A program made the position numbers and the translations under genes. A stretch of DNA of 64,000 bases, taken from assembly GCA_037957365.1 (NCBI GenBank), contig JARHVA010001174.1, positions 1 to 64,000 on the forward strand, in the 5' to 3' direction. This document shows, in pieces, positions 12,786 to 26,516 of this stretch. Within the stretch, counting starts at the first letter, position 1; each line of letters starts with the position of its first letter. The notes beneath the pieces were generated by a model, which had not been told where the DNA came from, did not search any database, and saw only the letters and a program-made list of their open reading frames with translations. The stretch comes from Torreya grandis. Lineage: Eukaryota; Streptophyta; Pinopsida; Cupressales; Taxaceae.

Positions 12786-13578
12786 TGTCACATCTTGATT
12801 TCCTCTCTAGACCTAATAACCTATTTATTAGTGGATTTTATGGTTATTATTTGGTTAATTACTATTTTTTTAAAGATGGATTTCATACGTTGACTTATGG
12901 ATAGTTATATGTAGCTAATTTACATGATTTTAACTGTTGAGTTATACGCACTTGTATATTATGTAATGATAATCATGTTTATATTATCACTACAATATAT
13001 TATGGAATTTATATTATTTTGGAATAACTATCTTTATTGTTGTGAGGTGGATGAAAGATAGATCCATTCCTCAAATTGTGATGGAGGTGGGACATCATTG
13101 GAGAGAGTGGCATAGATGGAGGCATTGAGGGATAACATATTGAAGACTAAAAACCCACACACACCACAATAGTTAGAATATGATTTTATATTCATTTCTT
13201 GATTTAGTAGATGATAGTTACTTTTAGTTGTGATTTATTTTATTTATTTATTTATTTTTTTATGGTTGTGTATTATTGCATTTGAATATGCTTAGTTTGC
13301 ATTCATACTATCATCTGGTTGTGTTGTCTGAATTAGCTTACTTCATGTGATGATGCTATTATAATGTGTGTGATGGATCTTAAATTATCCTTACTACTGC
13401 CTTTGTATATGGGTGAATGTTTTATTAACAGTGTCATGTTTATAATATATGCATTTTTGTGTGAGAGGGGACTTAATTATTTGAGTGTTTGTTGATTTAT
13501 AAATAGATTAGTTAGTAAAGTGTGTTTAAAATTTGAATTAGACACAATTACCTTGTTTTCTAGTTAATTATTACATTG

Positions 13579-13581
<3 letters not shown>

Positions 13582-13644
<63 letters not shown>
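13582..13644. repeat. (TA)n microsatellite
   Basis: About 63 bp of pure TA in the 5' LTR. The corresponding place in the 3' LTR (about 33953) has only catatag, so this expansion arose after the LTRs separated. Confidence 0.95.
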
Positions 13645-13650
<6 letters not shown>

Positions 13651-15912
13651 CAAGGCAAGGGTTAAATTGGTTTGACATGGTCATTGTGATAGTAGTTATA
13701 ATGAAATTTTACATGATTTTATATTAAGTCAATATTATGTTGGGGTTTCATTGTTTAATTATTATTGGCGACACCATTGTATTTGGTAAATGTTATAGTG
13801 TAGTCAATGATTTTGTTAAATAAACTTTGTGCTAAGTTAGCATTATTATTATTGGAATCATAATGTTTGAATGACTTTTAGAAATTGATGGTAATTAGAA
13901 TGTTTAAAAGATAGTTTTATTTGGAATGTTCTCAAATTAGGGTTAATGGCTTTGACTTGTGTATTCGATAACCATGCAAAACAAACATTGTAGGTTTATT
14001 TGCATGGACTCTCCTCATCGTTCTCACTTTCAATTAGTGGGAGAAATTGTATAGGTTTACTAGAATTCAAGAGAATATAATGGAAAGAGGAGAATGTTTG
14101 GGGGGGACACATTAGAAGAGTAATAAAAGGAGAAGGGAAAAATAACGGGTTCGAGGAAAAATTGTAGGGAATGATATACTAGTCGGTCATAATCATGTAT
14201 CATATACTAGGTTGGTCTATCAATTTTTATTCATATTAGATTTGTATGAATTAAATCATTGATATTTTCTTAAGGTTTTTGGTTTTATTATTATTTTAGA
14301 AATTATTAGAAACTAGGGAATGTGCTTAGTACTGCAAATGGCTTGACCATCCATAGAACTAGGAATATATCCCATCAAACCCTAAGTTTTGGCTTAAAAA
14401 CTAAGTTTAGTTTCCATAAAATATTAAGCTAAGTAAAACCTAGTATGAGGTGAAATATTTTATATGTTTTTTGAAAATTATAAGTTATGGAAATTATAAT
14501 GAGGAAATTTTTGTGTATTTTAATGGGTTGAATTTAAATCCTAGGTAAGTAAAAGGGATAAGTGCTTATTAGTTGTGTGTATTTTGTTTGACCCAGGTGA
14601 AGGCTCAATTGGGTATGTAGGGATTAACTCAGTCCTTATAACTTGTATTTAGACATCTCTTATTTGTATAATCTACCAACTAGGTTATTTGATTTAAAAA
14701 CTCAATCTTTAAAAAAAATAAGGTTAGAGTATAGCCATTCTATTCTATATGCCATCATTTAGTTCATTGAAATGACAATTTGGTTCAAATTATTAAACCC
14801 TAATAGGGCATGGCTTATGTATAGGGTTATAATTATTCAGGAAGTGATAAAACACATTTTGTTTGTTTTATTTTTAAAACTTATATATAGAGAAGACTTT
14901 AATCATATAAATATATAGGGGCTTAATCATAAATCCTTCATGCCTTTATTAAGATCATTTGAGGATACAAATACATGTATGTATATGTCTATTTTATACT
15001 CAGGGTATGATTTTACAAAAATAAATCACTGATTTTTTATTGATTTTGAACCATAAAGGAAGATTTTAAGTTAAATGGATATTTTTGATGGTTATATAGT
15101 GAGTTTTCAATTGTATATAATGAAGGGCTAGATTTATTATAACTATATTATGGTTACTCTACCATATAAATTTATGTTATAAAATTAATTATTTTATTGT
15201 AAAATGTTGGAATATAATCTCAATCACATTTTAGATATATTTATAAAAGTATGTGGCTATTTCAAGTCATGATTGTATATTTTTTAAGTATATCTTCCTA
15301 TAACTAAATCTGCATATATTATTTAGATGAGGCTAAGTGTGGTTTTGATTGTATGTAATATAGGGAAACATAGTGTGGATTTGATTTCTTTGTAACTTAT
15401 TCATAGTTGTATAAGTTTTAATTCAATCTTTATTGGATATTATAAAATTAGTAACACGACTGAATGATTGACTATGCATATTATATATGTGATACTTGTT
15501 ATTTTAATTCAGGTATACCATAGTCAATATGTATATTTAGTTTAATAAATAAATATGTAATTGTTATGGTAAGGAATTAAATATAGCATGGTAGTTATAG
15601 GCATTCAAATATATACATTCTTGATACTATTAAATTAATAATATAATACTTTTCCAATTATGAGTATACTTAGTATATATAAATATGCATGTTTTGATTG
15701 ATGGTTATACACATCATAAGCATTATTATAAAGTTGTAAATTTTTTTTATTCACATTAATATGTTTTAATATATAATTTAAACTGATGAATTTAGGGAAA
15801 TTTTAGTTGAAGCATTGAGAATATTTAGCTCTATCTATTTTTGCATTGACTAGTTTTTATGAGTAGTTTATATAATGCAAATAGAAATGAAATTAAATGG
15901 TTGTTGAATAAG

Positions 15913-15917
15913 ATATT
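15913..15917. repeat. Target duplication, left (atatt)
   Basis: atatt directly before the nested element; ctatt follows it at 26512-26516 (one mismatch). The outer 3' LTR, which lacks this insertion, reads through at about 36280 as gagatattaattattg, which confirms the empty site. Confidence 0.75.
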
Positions 15918-18900
15918 TGTTGTCACTTGGATTTTAAACCTTTGAGGAGATGTATAATTTCTCCTCATCCAAGTGTCACAATTGAAACACCTCTAGGATA
16001 TGGGTGAGCCTAAGAATGAGGTGAATCTCTAGATAGGGCTAGCTCCCTTGATGTACCACTTTGGATCACTACTACATCTAAAATTTATGAGAGAAAATGG
16101 AGAGATAAAATTGAAAGTAAAGTATCCTAAGGGAGGTGATACACAAAATTTATTGATGACTACCAACCAGATGCATGTTACACATGAAACCAAGAGACTA
16201 ACTGAACATACACTTTTCTAATTTAAATATTCTCACATTAATATTTCATTTGGAAGGTTATGACAAATGTTTAGGATAGGAGGAATAGAAAAGAGGCCTA
16301 AAATGGAAATATTTGAGTATAATAACTCAATAAACCTTGACACCTCATACGACACTTCACATGACCTACAAGAAGAAGCTTTCAAACAACAAATAGGTGA
16401 GAGAATGAGATAATCATGTTAAGGAAACAAGAGTCATCACTTATGAAAAATAAAAAATTACAATGAAAATAGTAATAAAAATAATAAAATAGGTAAAACC
16501 ATTAGTATTTATTGATTAAATGGTGTGCAAATGAGTAGGGCTTCACCATACTTAGGTGGAACATAGTTATAAAGGCCAAAATGGCTAGTTTTTATAGAAC
16601 ATGAGAGAGAGAGGAGAAAAGAGAAGTCAAAAGGTCACAAGTAGACTTGTAAATATGAGAAAAGGAGTTAAATATAAATGAGAATAATATGTAAAATTAA
16701 CCATGCAAGGTCAGGAATCACAAGTGGCTATTCAAGGCATGAAACTCTTGAAAAGTGGCATAAAATTTCTTTTTTGACTCAAAATAATGCCTTCATGATT
16801 TATCCATATTTGAATGTCACAAAACTAAATAAGAATAGGTATTATTATTGGAATGAGAGATAATTATTTTATAAATTCCTCTCCATGCATTTTTTGTAGT
16901 CCTGATCATCTAGAATCATCTAGAAATGAGTTATCATTACCTAACTCTAAGAAACTCATTTTTCAGTCACCCCTCACACTTGGACTCAAAATTAGCCATA
17001 TTTTTCCATGGAAACTTATGTTATGGAGTTTATTAAACTTTTAAATACTCTCCATGGCCTTATAATACTTAGGTAGATCCTTTAAATCGATCCACTTGAA
17101 GTTTCCACACTTCTCACCATCTTGTCCACTATGCTAGTTTTTACTGGCTAAGATGATAGTTATTGTTTGAACACTTAAGATTTTTTTAAAAGAATTATAT
17201 GGCCATATTTAATTATTAAATTTACATATATGCATCTCAAAATTGATTTCATCTCTTGAAACCTCTTAGAACTTGCACAATACATAAAACAGTCAAGAAA
17301 ACCTTGTTTTTTACTCCATCCATACAATTCCATATAGTCCAAAAAGATGGGGAGAATACTAAGAGAGTATTATATAACCTAAAATAACTTTCATGGTTAA
17401 ACTGGTCTTTTTTCATGCATCTCTATCCTTTTTTTCCCAATCAGGTCCTTTTAAGGGTTTAATAAGGGTTTTAACCTGTTTTACTCTTTTAAGAATTGTT
17501 CATAAAAATGGGACATTCAAGTTGATTTTTTTTTTCCAAATAATGAATATTAGGACCCAAATTAACTTTTCCTAAGTTATTAAGCTCCCATGCACCAAGA
17601 CTATACAGTTATGAACTCTTTAATTTGACCTTTCGGGTTCTTCTCTTTGTTTTGCATAGCCCTAATGTGATTTTGAGTTCAAAATGGATTTTCTTGTGGT
17701 TTATCTAAAATTTAGAATATTATAAAAATATATAATAATCACATAATTATTCCCAAATATTTTATAATTCATATTTAATTAGATAAGTGTGAATGACTCC
17801 CCATTTGGATATTAGGCCTAAACCATGCCTAATAGGCCTACCTACAACCTTTGTGTTCTAGACCATAAAATTGGAAATATTTTCATTACATAATATTAAA
17901 ATCCTATATAATTATCCAAAAAACATTATTTTTTCCATTTTAAACCATTAATGAAGTTGGAGGTGTCATTGGTCTACCATTTGGCTTTAGGTCAAAACCC
18001 TACCCAATGGGCTTGACTACAACCTTAGGGTTTTTGAGCACCTTGTTTAGTTCCTCTCTTATAAGAAAGGTATATAATTTTTTGTTTGGTTTTTTAAAAC
18101 TAAATAAACCTTATAAAAAATTTCATCCAACCCTTGACTCATCCTTTTACCACCCTTCTTGAAAACTGCCAGTTTGTGCATATAGGGAAGTGCTCTATGT
18201 TTGAGATAAAATAGAGGGTACTTACCCTATTTATTCAAAAAAGTTGAATGTTTTATAATATTATAAAAGTTTTTAGGATGATATATTAAATATTTTAATC
18301 CTTTATCAGGTCTCTAAACCCCCAAACCTCCTCAAATTTCAAGGCAAACTTTTAGGAGATAGATTGCATACATGATTTCTAGATATGGACTATGACTTGC
18401 ATCATTATAGCCCATTTTATCTATTTAATATACAATATGATATTTATAGATATTATTATGATAATTATTAAGTCATTTCAATCTAAATTTATCATATAAC
18501 CTTCTATATACCTTTTCTTACACCTTAACAATACAAGTCTGAATGTGAATTCTAACTGTGTTTTGTGTTTGTAAAGGCAATTATAGGTATAGTTGCATGG
18601 TTAGGATTTAAAAAAATATAGAGACATTAATTTTAAATTTTAAGGTCACTTATCATATATTTATACCTATTTATACCTTTTATATAGATTCAATCATCAC
18701 CTAGATACCATGCTTTGCTCTTACTATCTACCTACAGTTGATTAAAACTGCTATGTTTTAGCCATTTGGACCTTGTAGGTATGGATTCAACATTGGAAAA
18801 TGAGTCATGTTATTTTCAGTATTATAAAAGGTCCTTGGGATTAATTTTACATCAACCAAATTTTATTTTTTCATGTTTAATCCTTTACAATGGATGATGT

Positions 18901-21093
18901 GGATTTAAGGTCTGTTGTAGGTACACATTTTGTGATTGGACACACCTATAGGTATGTATGGAACTTACCACCTTTATCCTCAATAATTATTGGAAAATTC
19001 TTGAGTAAAAAGGGTCATATTCAACTTATCATGATAATCCATTATGAATATATGTTTCACTTTCAACTCTAAGTGTTAGAGTCACCTTGGATTCAAAACT
19101 AGAGGTGATCACTGCTTGAAATTATTACATAAAAGTACATATTGAGGCCTTTCAATAAACATCCTTCTTAAGATATCTACCTTCCAAAATTTTAAAATTA
19201 ATTCTCATATGTATGGAATACTATGAAAAAACATTTATAAGCCTTGAAACACTTGACAACCCTATTTTAAGATATCTCTAAAAAGGCTTGGACCTCTATT
19301 TTCATCTTTAAGGGATCAGATCCCTAAACTCAGTCATTACCTTTTGAAAGTAGTTCCTCACTTCCATTTGAAAAAATATAATTATACATGATTATTCCAT
19401 GATTTTTCATAACATATTAGGAATTTAAAATAGTTTAAACCTATCTAATATTCTTTGTACAGGTACTTCTATATATCTACCAATACCCCTATAGGTACAT
19501 ATTTCATATACAGGTAATAAATGCAAATTTAGTCTACAATATGTGTGATATTGTAATCAATTTAGGCCCTTACCAAGTTTTAAAATTTACTCTATGAATC
19601 CAAACTTTTTGGATCAACTATCAAATCTTTCCTTCCATTATGACATCATCAAAGAGAGACCCCTGTAGGTACATGAGTTGCATAAATACAACAAGGAACC
19701 TTCAGGAAGTATAAATGATTTGTGAGTTACAAAGATGTTTGGGTTTCTTAAAAAAATTAAAATTGGACTATAATTACTATCAATGACATTTTTTATCTCA
19801 AAAAATCCTCTTAAGTGTGTATATTTTCCATAGAGACACCTGAAGGTAAACATTCTGAGTTGTAAATATGCAGACAATGAATGTAAGTATGTAAAATGAG
19901 TACTATTTTGACCTCATGGATAGAATTAAAATATTAACCAATTTAACACATGATTTATTATCATTATTATGGTCTTTTAACCAGATTTAAAACATATATT
20001 CCAACATGATATCCTTCAATAAGGATGCCTGTAGATGTATCTTCATGACTGCCTAACTGTGTTTCTTGTATATGATTACAAACTCATGGGATGTTAGTTT
20101 GGATATTGATATTTAAATGGGAAGAGATAAAGGTAACATTGGAACCATGTAAAAAAACCTATATTCACCCCCCAAACTACTATCAAAGCATGAATATCCT
20201 CGAAATGGTGACAACCTGCTTATAACATAGAATGGTGTTTCTTCTTGCAACTTGAGACAAATTTCCCATCAAAACATCATGAAACATGAAAAAAATAATT
20301 GAGATAATTTGAGAAGATATAAAAAATTGTCTTTATTAAACACCACCAATTGGATTGTAAAGAATCATCCAAATAGGATCAAAACCTATAGGGTTCATAG
20401 ATTTGCAAGTAGATTAGATATGCCAACTTCATGAGGATGGTTCATAAAACATAGGCCAAAATTATTAAAAATATTATTATTGAAATGAATTTATATAATT
20501 TTAATTTCATCTCCCAAATTAATTTGACTTGTAAATTCTCCAACTATTCGTACCAAGCATAAACCTACTAACTGTTCTATGTGTCTAGAAGGGTGAAGAA
20601 GGAGAAGAATGGTATTAGCTCAATTTTGACACTTATAGAGTAATTAAAGTGTGGAAATGGATTTGAGGAATTGAAATAGTCATCTCATTACATTATCCCA
20701 TGTGTCACACTCCCTTATGGGCCATACAGGTGCCAAACTCTTCTCTTTTATGAAGAAAACTACTCTTTCTTCTGAAGAACCTATCACTTTTAGTTATGAA
20801 AAAATTATTAAGGAATAATAGGACACATTTCATGTGAAATTACCCTTATTACACATTTACACTTCCCTATGATTTTTTACAACTCATCTAATACCCTATT
20901 TTGACCTCAAAATGACTCAAAATGATATATTGGCTAAAATGACTAATGACCAAGGCTAATATAACATGAAATAAAATCAAATGGCCTATTATATACCTCA
21001 TTAAAAAATATTATACCCTCTATAAACCTCTAAAAATCAATTTTTTACCTATAGGGGTCCCAATTTGACCTATAGGGTCAAATTTGGTCAACA
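15918..21093. repeat. Nested element, left LTR (5176 bp)
   Basis: Aligns with the right LTR in three blocks: about 15918-16498, 18205-19244 and 20341-21093. Two segments, about 16499-18204 (1.7 kb) and 19245-20340 (1.1 kb), have no counterpart in the right LTR. Both absent segments carry the same ~180-bp periodic pattern as the shared part, so deletion from the right LTR is more likely than insertion here. Small open frames (for example 16678-16863) look accidental. Confidence 0.7.
17430..20050. repeat. Degenerate ~170-190-bp tandem repeats in LTR
   Basis: Anchors of the form cctRtaggta(c/t) recur at about 18581, 18771, 18945, 19487, 19660, 19837 and 20026, i.e. steps of 190, 174, 542 (three units), 173, 177 and 189 bp. 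In the left part, blocks ending taggcctacctacaacc (about 17850) and gggcttgactacaacctt (about 18010) are about 170 bp apart as well. Sequence between anchors has diverged strongly. The right LTR keeps the pattern at about 25101, 25294 and 25468. Confidence 0.55.
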
Positions 21094-21115
21094 AATTGGT
21101 GACTCATAAGGGTAG
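21094..21115 (+). other. Possible plus-strand primer binding site
   Basis: aattggtgactcataaggg follows the left LTR without a gap. It resembles the TTGGCGACTC type sequence found after 5' LTRs of several plant gypsy elements (from memory). It competes with the minus-strand candidate at 24112-24137. Confidence 0.3.
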
Positions 21116-21339
21116 TATGCCTGCTATACTAAATATCGATAGACTTATTAGTCCATTGGGATTAGGGAGTCATATAAAGTTTTAAATAAAACAAGGATAC
21201 CTTTGACCATTGAACACAATATTTGATCAAGACAAGACCACTTGACTACCTTAACCACACAAAATAAAGGACACACACCAAACAAACTAACAAGACACAC
21301 ACAAAGATGTGCTCAAGGCACTTAGGGAAATAAGCTTAC

Positions 21340-23990
21340 CTCCTTTCTAGGATCAAAATGAAATTTTCTTGACTCTCCTTCTTCATGAGATGAATCATAG
21401 TGTCAAGCATGTTTCTCTTTGGATTGAATGCTTAGTAGGTCTGACCTATTCCTTAACACTTCATTTGATCTACTCTCAAGTAGATCATCCATAAATAGGT
21501 CTCCAATTTAAAATAATTCCTCTTGAATTTTTACACATACCTCATACTTCTTCCCACTCTTCATTTCATGATCAACTTGTATCTTCTTGGTAGGTATGGC
21601 TTCAAGAGGAGTGATTTCTTATTCCTTAGAAGATTGAGGCCAATAGGAGCTTGTTCCATCCTTCAAGAGCTAATGTGTTTCTCCCAACTAGTTGAGAGGA
21701 TGATATCCAATATTTATGATTTAAAACATGTCATCATGAGATGCATATTCCTCTAGGAAGGACACATTTGAAAAATTACATTTTCTCTGCATACTCACTT
21801 GAGTGCCAAGGCTACTTTTTCCATCTTTGACTAGATCATAGACTCCTTGAAGAGGAGTATAACCTAATCCAATGATTTCAAACAAATCATCCCAATTCTT
21901 ATTAGGATATTATTCTTTCCCATCCATGATATCTTGTGTAGTGATGGAAGAGCCAATGATCATTTCTTCCTCTTTGGCAAAAGGAAAACATTCTTCCATA
22001 TCCACCCAATCATAAAATTCAAAACAAGAAACCACCTCTTATTTAGAATTTATAACCTATTTATGGATCTCAAATTTCATATATAATATCTTAACCTAAA
22101 TTTTCTCCTTAAGGATTGAAAGATCCTCAATCTCCCTCTTAGTGATGCCAAGACTAGGCATCTTACAATCATGTAACTTAGTCCAATGATGCTGCTAAGG
22201 AGATACACTTTTTTCAAGAAAGAGATTTGAGTTTTTTTCAATAAAATGATCCTCTTTATGTTCCCATACCAAAATTTCATCAAGTAAAAGGGTTATGGGG
22301 TGAGGACAAGATGAACTAGTTGGTGGAGGTGACACATAAAACTCAAAATCAGATTGAGAGTGAAATTTAGGGGATTCTTTTAGAAGATCTTGAGGAAGGG
22401 AAGGTAGACCTAGGGATAAAATATCTTGGTTTTCTTCCTTTCATTTGAAAATCACTTCATTAAAATATGATTTATATTGATCACTCTCTTTAGGGAGGTT
22501 ATATGGGGAGTGTTTAGGCATATGATCTTCTTTTAGGTCTAAACCTTCCATCACACCTTGACTTAGAAATTTCATCCTTGACTCTAACTCTTCAATTTGC
22601 TTGGCTAGGTTCTCTTGAAAAAGTATATCTTGGAGTTTATAGGCATCATCATGAGCATTAGGATTACACTAGGGATAACATGAAAGATAAGAGGTCTCTT
22701 GAGGAAGGGTGTGAGGGGCTTGCATAGGATCAAGCTCTTTCTCAACTTCACACTCTCTATCAACGCTTTTATCTTATTTCTTTCCCCATGATTCCAATAC
22801 CTTATTCCAAATTAGGATGTTGGGATTATGAGTCTCTTCTTGAGGTAGTTATTTATTTTGAAGAGTGGATGAATTATTTTATAATCTTGGAATCTCTTTA
22901 GGCTTGGATTCCCCACCTTGTATCCAACTTAGAATCTCATATTTAGAGGTCACTTCTTGAGGTGGGGATGTAATGAGAGAGGGAAATGAGAGCTTATATT
23001 CCAATTATTTTGCTAATGATATGTACTAATTCACCTACATGTTGTCCAAATCAATTTTATTATCAAGATTTGATTCAAAAACTAAGTTTATATTTTCAAC
23101 TCTCTCTTCTAGCTGATTGGGAAAAAGATGGCTTTGATAAGCTTGATTGGGCTCATGAATAAGGGTCAAGTAGGACTAATAGTAATCATGGGGAAGTGGA
23201 TATGAAGGCTGATAGGTTTGGTGAGGATAATTCTCATGAATTTTTATCCTATCTTGTAAGGATGAAACTAGGCCACTCACATCTAGCATCTCACTTGTAA
23301 GCCTTTACCAATTGGCTCTCTCAATAGGTGCCCACTCTCTTTTAACCAGTTCTAATACATATCTCACCTTATGAATAAGATGATTAGGAACCTCTTGACC
23401 ATATCACAATAGTGTATCAAGGTCCAAAATTTACTTCTTATATCCGAAAAGAGTTTTCTTGAAGGTTAAAATGGACTAACTTGAGAAGTGATTAGGTCGA
23501 CTACGACGAACAAGATATTGAGAAGGCTAGTTATAAGGCTACTACAAATCATGATAAGGTTTAAAATTGTCATATTAAGGTTGATAAATTTATAGTACAT
23601 CTCTCACCTTATGAATATGATGATTAGGAACCTCTTGACCATATCCCCTTAGTGTATCAAGGTCCAACATATACTTCTCATAGCCCAAAAGAGTTTGCTT
23701 GAAGGTTAAAATGGACTAACTTGAGAAGTGATTATGTTGACTAGGAGGAACAAGATATTGAGAAGGCTCATTATAAGGCTAATAAAAATCATGATAAGGT
23801 TGAAAATGGTCATTTTTGGGTTGGTAAATATCATGACAAAATTGGTAAGAATCACACCAAGGTTGAGAAGGAATGCTATAAGCTTGGGATGTCTCACCAA
23901 CTTGTGTAAAATAGTACTTAACACCAAAATTATCTATGGAACCTCATTGCAATCAGAAACACAAAAAAATATTACCAACAATATTCAAAA
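21340..23990 (-). pseudogene. Unknown decayed ORF of nested element
   Basis: Read on the minus strand, this stretch is protein-like for most of its 2.6 kb, with scattered stops and frame changes. It begins near 23980 with a Tyr/Pro/Gln-rich part (motifs such as QPWCDSYQFC, FQPYHDFY and PYNEPSQYLVPPSQ). A module follows that is present twice in tandem (about 23800 and 23560), each containing LDLDTL and QEVPNHH-like text in at least one copy. The middle is acidic, Glu/Lys-rich and probably helical (QLEERVENINLVFESNLDNK, QIEELESRMKFL). The end, near 21340, is basic (ILERR). No zinc finger, protease or polymerase motif is seen. It may be a lineage-specific gag or an extra retroelement protein. 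I do not recognise the family. Confidence 0.45.
23361..23800 (-). repeat. Tandem duplication inside unknown ORF, 239-bp offset
   Basis: The block starting ctcaccttatgaataagatg at 23365 recurs at 23604 with about 85-90% similarity by eye. Each copy runs through gaaggttaaaatggactaac to catgataaggtt. On the minus strand it encodes a repeated protein module, so this is a coding repeat. The offset of 239 is not a multiple of three, which implies a later indel or frame loss. Confidence 0.65.
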
Positions 23991-24111
23991 GGAAACTTGG
24001 GTTGCTTAACTAGTTTATGTAACTTTTAAGTCACTATTGATGATTGGATAGATGCCTCCAAAGGCTGATTATTGAAATATAAAACCAAAAATATTTCAAA
24101 TTCTTAGACTA

Positions 24112-24137
24112 AGAGTCCCACTGGGCATGACAAAAAC
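24112..24137 (-). other. Possible minus-strand primer binding site
   Basis: On the minus strand the LTR end is followed by gtttttgtcatgcccagtgg and then gactct. From memory this resembles the TTTGGCACGCCCAGTGGGAC type junction downstream of 5' LTRs in some plant gypsy elements. It agrees in direction with the minus-strand ORF. Confidence 0.4.
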
Positions 24138-26511
24138 TATTGTCACTTAGATTTGCACTCTTTGAGGAGATGTCTAATTTTTCCTCATATAAGTGGCATA
24201 ATTGAAACACATCTAGGTTTTGGGTGAGCTTAAGAATAAGGTGAATCTATAGATGGGGCTAGCTCCCTTGATGTACCAATTTAGATCACTACTACATCTA
24301 AACTTTGTGAGGGAAAAGGGAGAGAGAAAATTGAAAGAAAACTATCCTAAGTGAGGTGATACACCAAATTGATTGATGACTACCAACTAACAGTATGTTA
24401 CATATGGAACTAAGAGACTAACTAAACATAGACTTTTCTAATCTGAATCTTCTCATATCAATATTTCATTGTGAAGGTTGTGACAAATGTTTAGGCTAGG
24501 AAGACTAGACAAGAGGCCTAAAATGGCACTGTTTGAGTAGAATAACTCACCAAACCTTGACACCTCATAAGAAACTTCACATGACTTGTAAGATGAATCT
24601 TTAAAACAAAAACTAGGTGAGATAATAAAATAATCATACTAAGGAAACAAGAGTCATCACTTATGCAAAATCAAACATTTAAAATGAACACACTAAGAAT
24701 AGTCATAGAAGAGGTAAAGAAGCTTTCATATAGAGGGAAATTCCCCTATTTACTCAGAAAAGTTTAATGTTGGAGAAGATTATCCAAGTATTTAGGATGA
24801 TATATATGAAATATTTGAGTCCTTTATTAGGTCTCTAGACCCCCAAACCTCCTCTAATTTTAAGGTAGACTTTTAAGAGATGGACTGTATGCAAAATTTC
24901 TAGATATGGATTGTTTTTTGCATTATTAGAGACCCTTTTATCTATTTCATCTCAAATATGAGAGTTCCAAATATTATTATGATCATTATTAAGTCATTTC
25001 AATCTCCATTTAACATCCAACCTTCTACATATATTTTCCTACATCTTGACAGTACAAGTCTGAATTTGACTTTTGGCTGTGCTTTGTGTTTGTAAAGGCA
25101 CCTATAGGTATAGTTCCATGGTTAGGAATTGAAGATAGTATACATACCTTCCTTATATATTTTAAGTTCACTTATAATCTATTTATACCTATGTTTAATT
25201 TGTATATGGATTTAATCATAACCTAGACACCATGATTTGGTCTTATTATCTACCTACAATTGACTAAAAATGATAGTGTTTTAGCCATTTAGACCCTATA
25301 GGTATGGATTCAACATTGGAAAATGAGTCATGTTCCTTTAGGTATCATTTGAGGTCATTAGGATTCATTTTCCATCAACCAGATTTTATGTTTCCATGCT
25401 TAAACCTTTGTAGTGGATGATGTGGATTTAAGGTCTACTGTAGGTACACATTTTGTGATGAGACACACCTGTAGGTGTGTATGGAACTTACCACCTTGCT
25501 CCTCAATCCCTGTTGGCAAATTATTGTGTAAAAATGGTCCTCTTCAACCTATTATGATCATACATTATGAATATATGCTCCACTTGTAACTTTGAGTGTT
25601 AGAGTCACCTTGGAGTCAAAATTATAGGTGATCACTACTTGAAATTAGTACATAAAGTGCATATTGAGGCCTTTCAATAACCATCCTTCTTAAGCTATCT
25701 TCCCTCAAAATTTTGAAAATTCCTTATCCTATGTATGGGATATTAGGAAAACACATTTATAAGCCACAACATCACCAATTGGATTTTATGAAATCATCCA
25801 AACAAGAGTAAAACCTATAGGGTTCATAAATTTACAAGTAGATCAGATATGACAAATTCATGAGGATGGTTTATAAAGAACAAGCCACCATTATTTGAAA
25901 TATTTTTATGTAAATTAATATCTCTAAGTGTAATTTCATCTCCCAAAGGCATTTGACTTGGAAATTCTCCAACTATCCGTACCAAGCATAAACTTGTTGA
26001 TTGGTTTTGTGTGTCCAGAAGGGTGAAGAAGGAAAAGAATGGTTTTAGATCAATTTTGAAACTTATATAGTAATTAAATCATGAAAATGGATTTGAGGAA
26101 TATTAAGAGTCATCTCATGACCTTATCCCATGTGTCATACTCCCTTATGGGTCGTAGAAGTGCCAAACTCTTCTCTTTTCCTAAGAAAACTACTCTTTTT
26201 TCTAAAGAACCTATCACTTTTAGATATGAACAATTGATTAAGGAATAATAGGACACATTTCAAATGAAATAACCCTTATTATACCTTCACACTTTTTTAA
26301 GGGCTATTTAACTCATTTAATGCCCTATTTTGACCTCAAAATGATATATTAGCTAAAATGACTAATGACCAAGGCTAATATAACATGAAATGACATCAAA
26401 TCACCTATGATATACCCCATGAAAAATACTAGACCACATATAAACCTCTAAAAATAAATTTTTTACCTATAAGGGTCCCAATTTGCCCTGTAGGGTCAAA
26501 TTTGGTCAACA
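24138..26511. repeat. Nested element, right LTR (2374 bp)
   Basis: Matches the left LTR at both ends and in the middle, but lacks two segments of about 1.7 and 1.1 kb (junctions near 24724 and 25768). Ends tttggtcaaca, followed by ctatt, the right half of the target duplication. Confidence 0.75.
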
Positions 26512-26516
26512 CTATT
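26512..26516. repeat. Target duplication, right (ctatt)
   Basis: Partner of atatt at 15913-15917; after it the outer LTR resumes with aattattgaattgatt, collinear with about 36286 in the 3' LTR. Confidence 0.7.

Larger units (their letters stand above)
15918..26511. mobile_element. 10.6-kb LTR element nested in outer 5' LTR
   Basis: Bounded by direct repeats that begin TGTTGTCACTT (left) or TATTGTCACTT (right) and both end in tttggtcaaca, inside a near-perfect 5-bp target duplication. The internal region (21094-24137) has no recognisable protease, RT or integrase, only a decayed minus-strand frame, so the element is non-autonomous. Orientation is ambiguous. On the plus strand ttggtgactcataaggg after the left LTR resembles a primer site. 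On the minus strand gtcatgcccagtgggactc beside the right LTR resembles one too, and the coding frame is also minus. Neither side shows a clear polypurine tract. Confidence 0.8.

Noticed and set aside
23728..24009. 93-codon plus-strand frame
   Set aside because: Antisense of the Tyr/Pro-rich start of the nested element's minus-strand frame.
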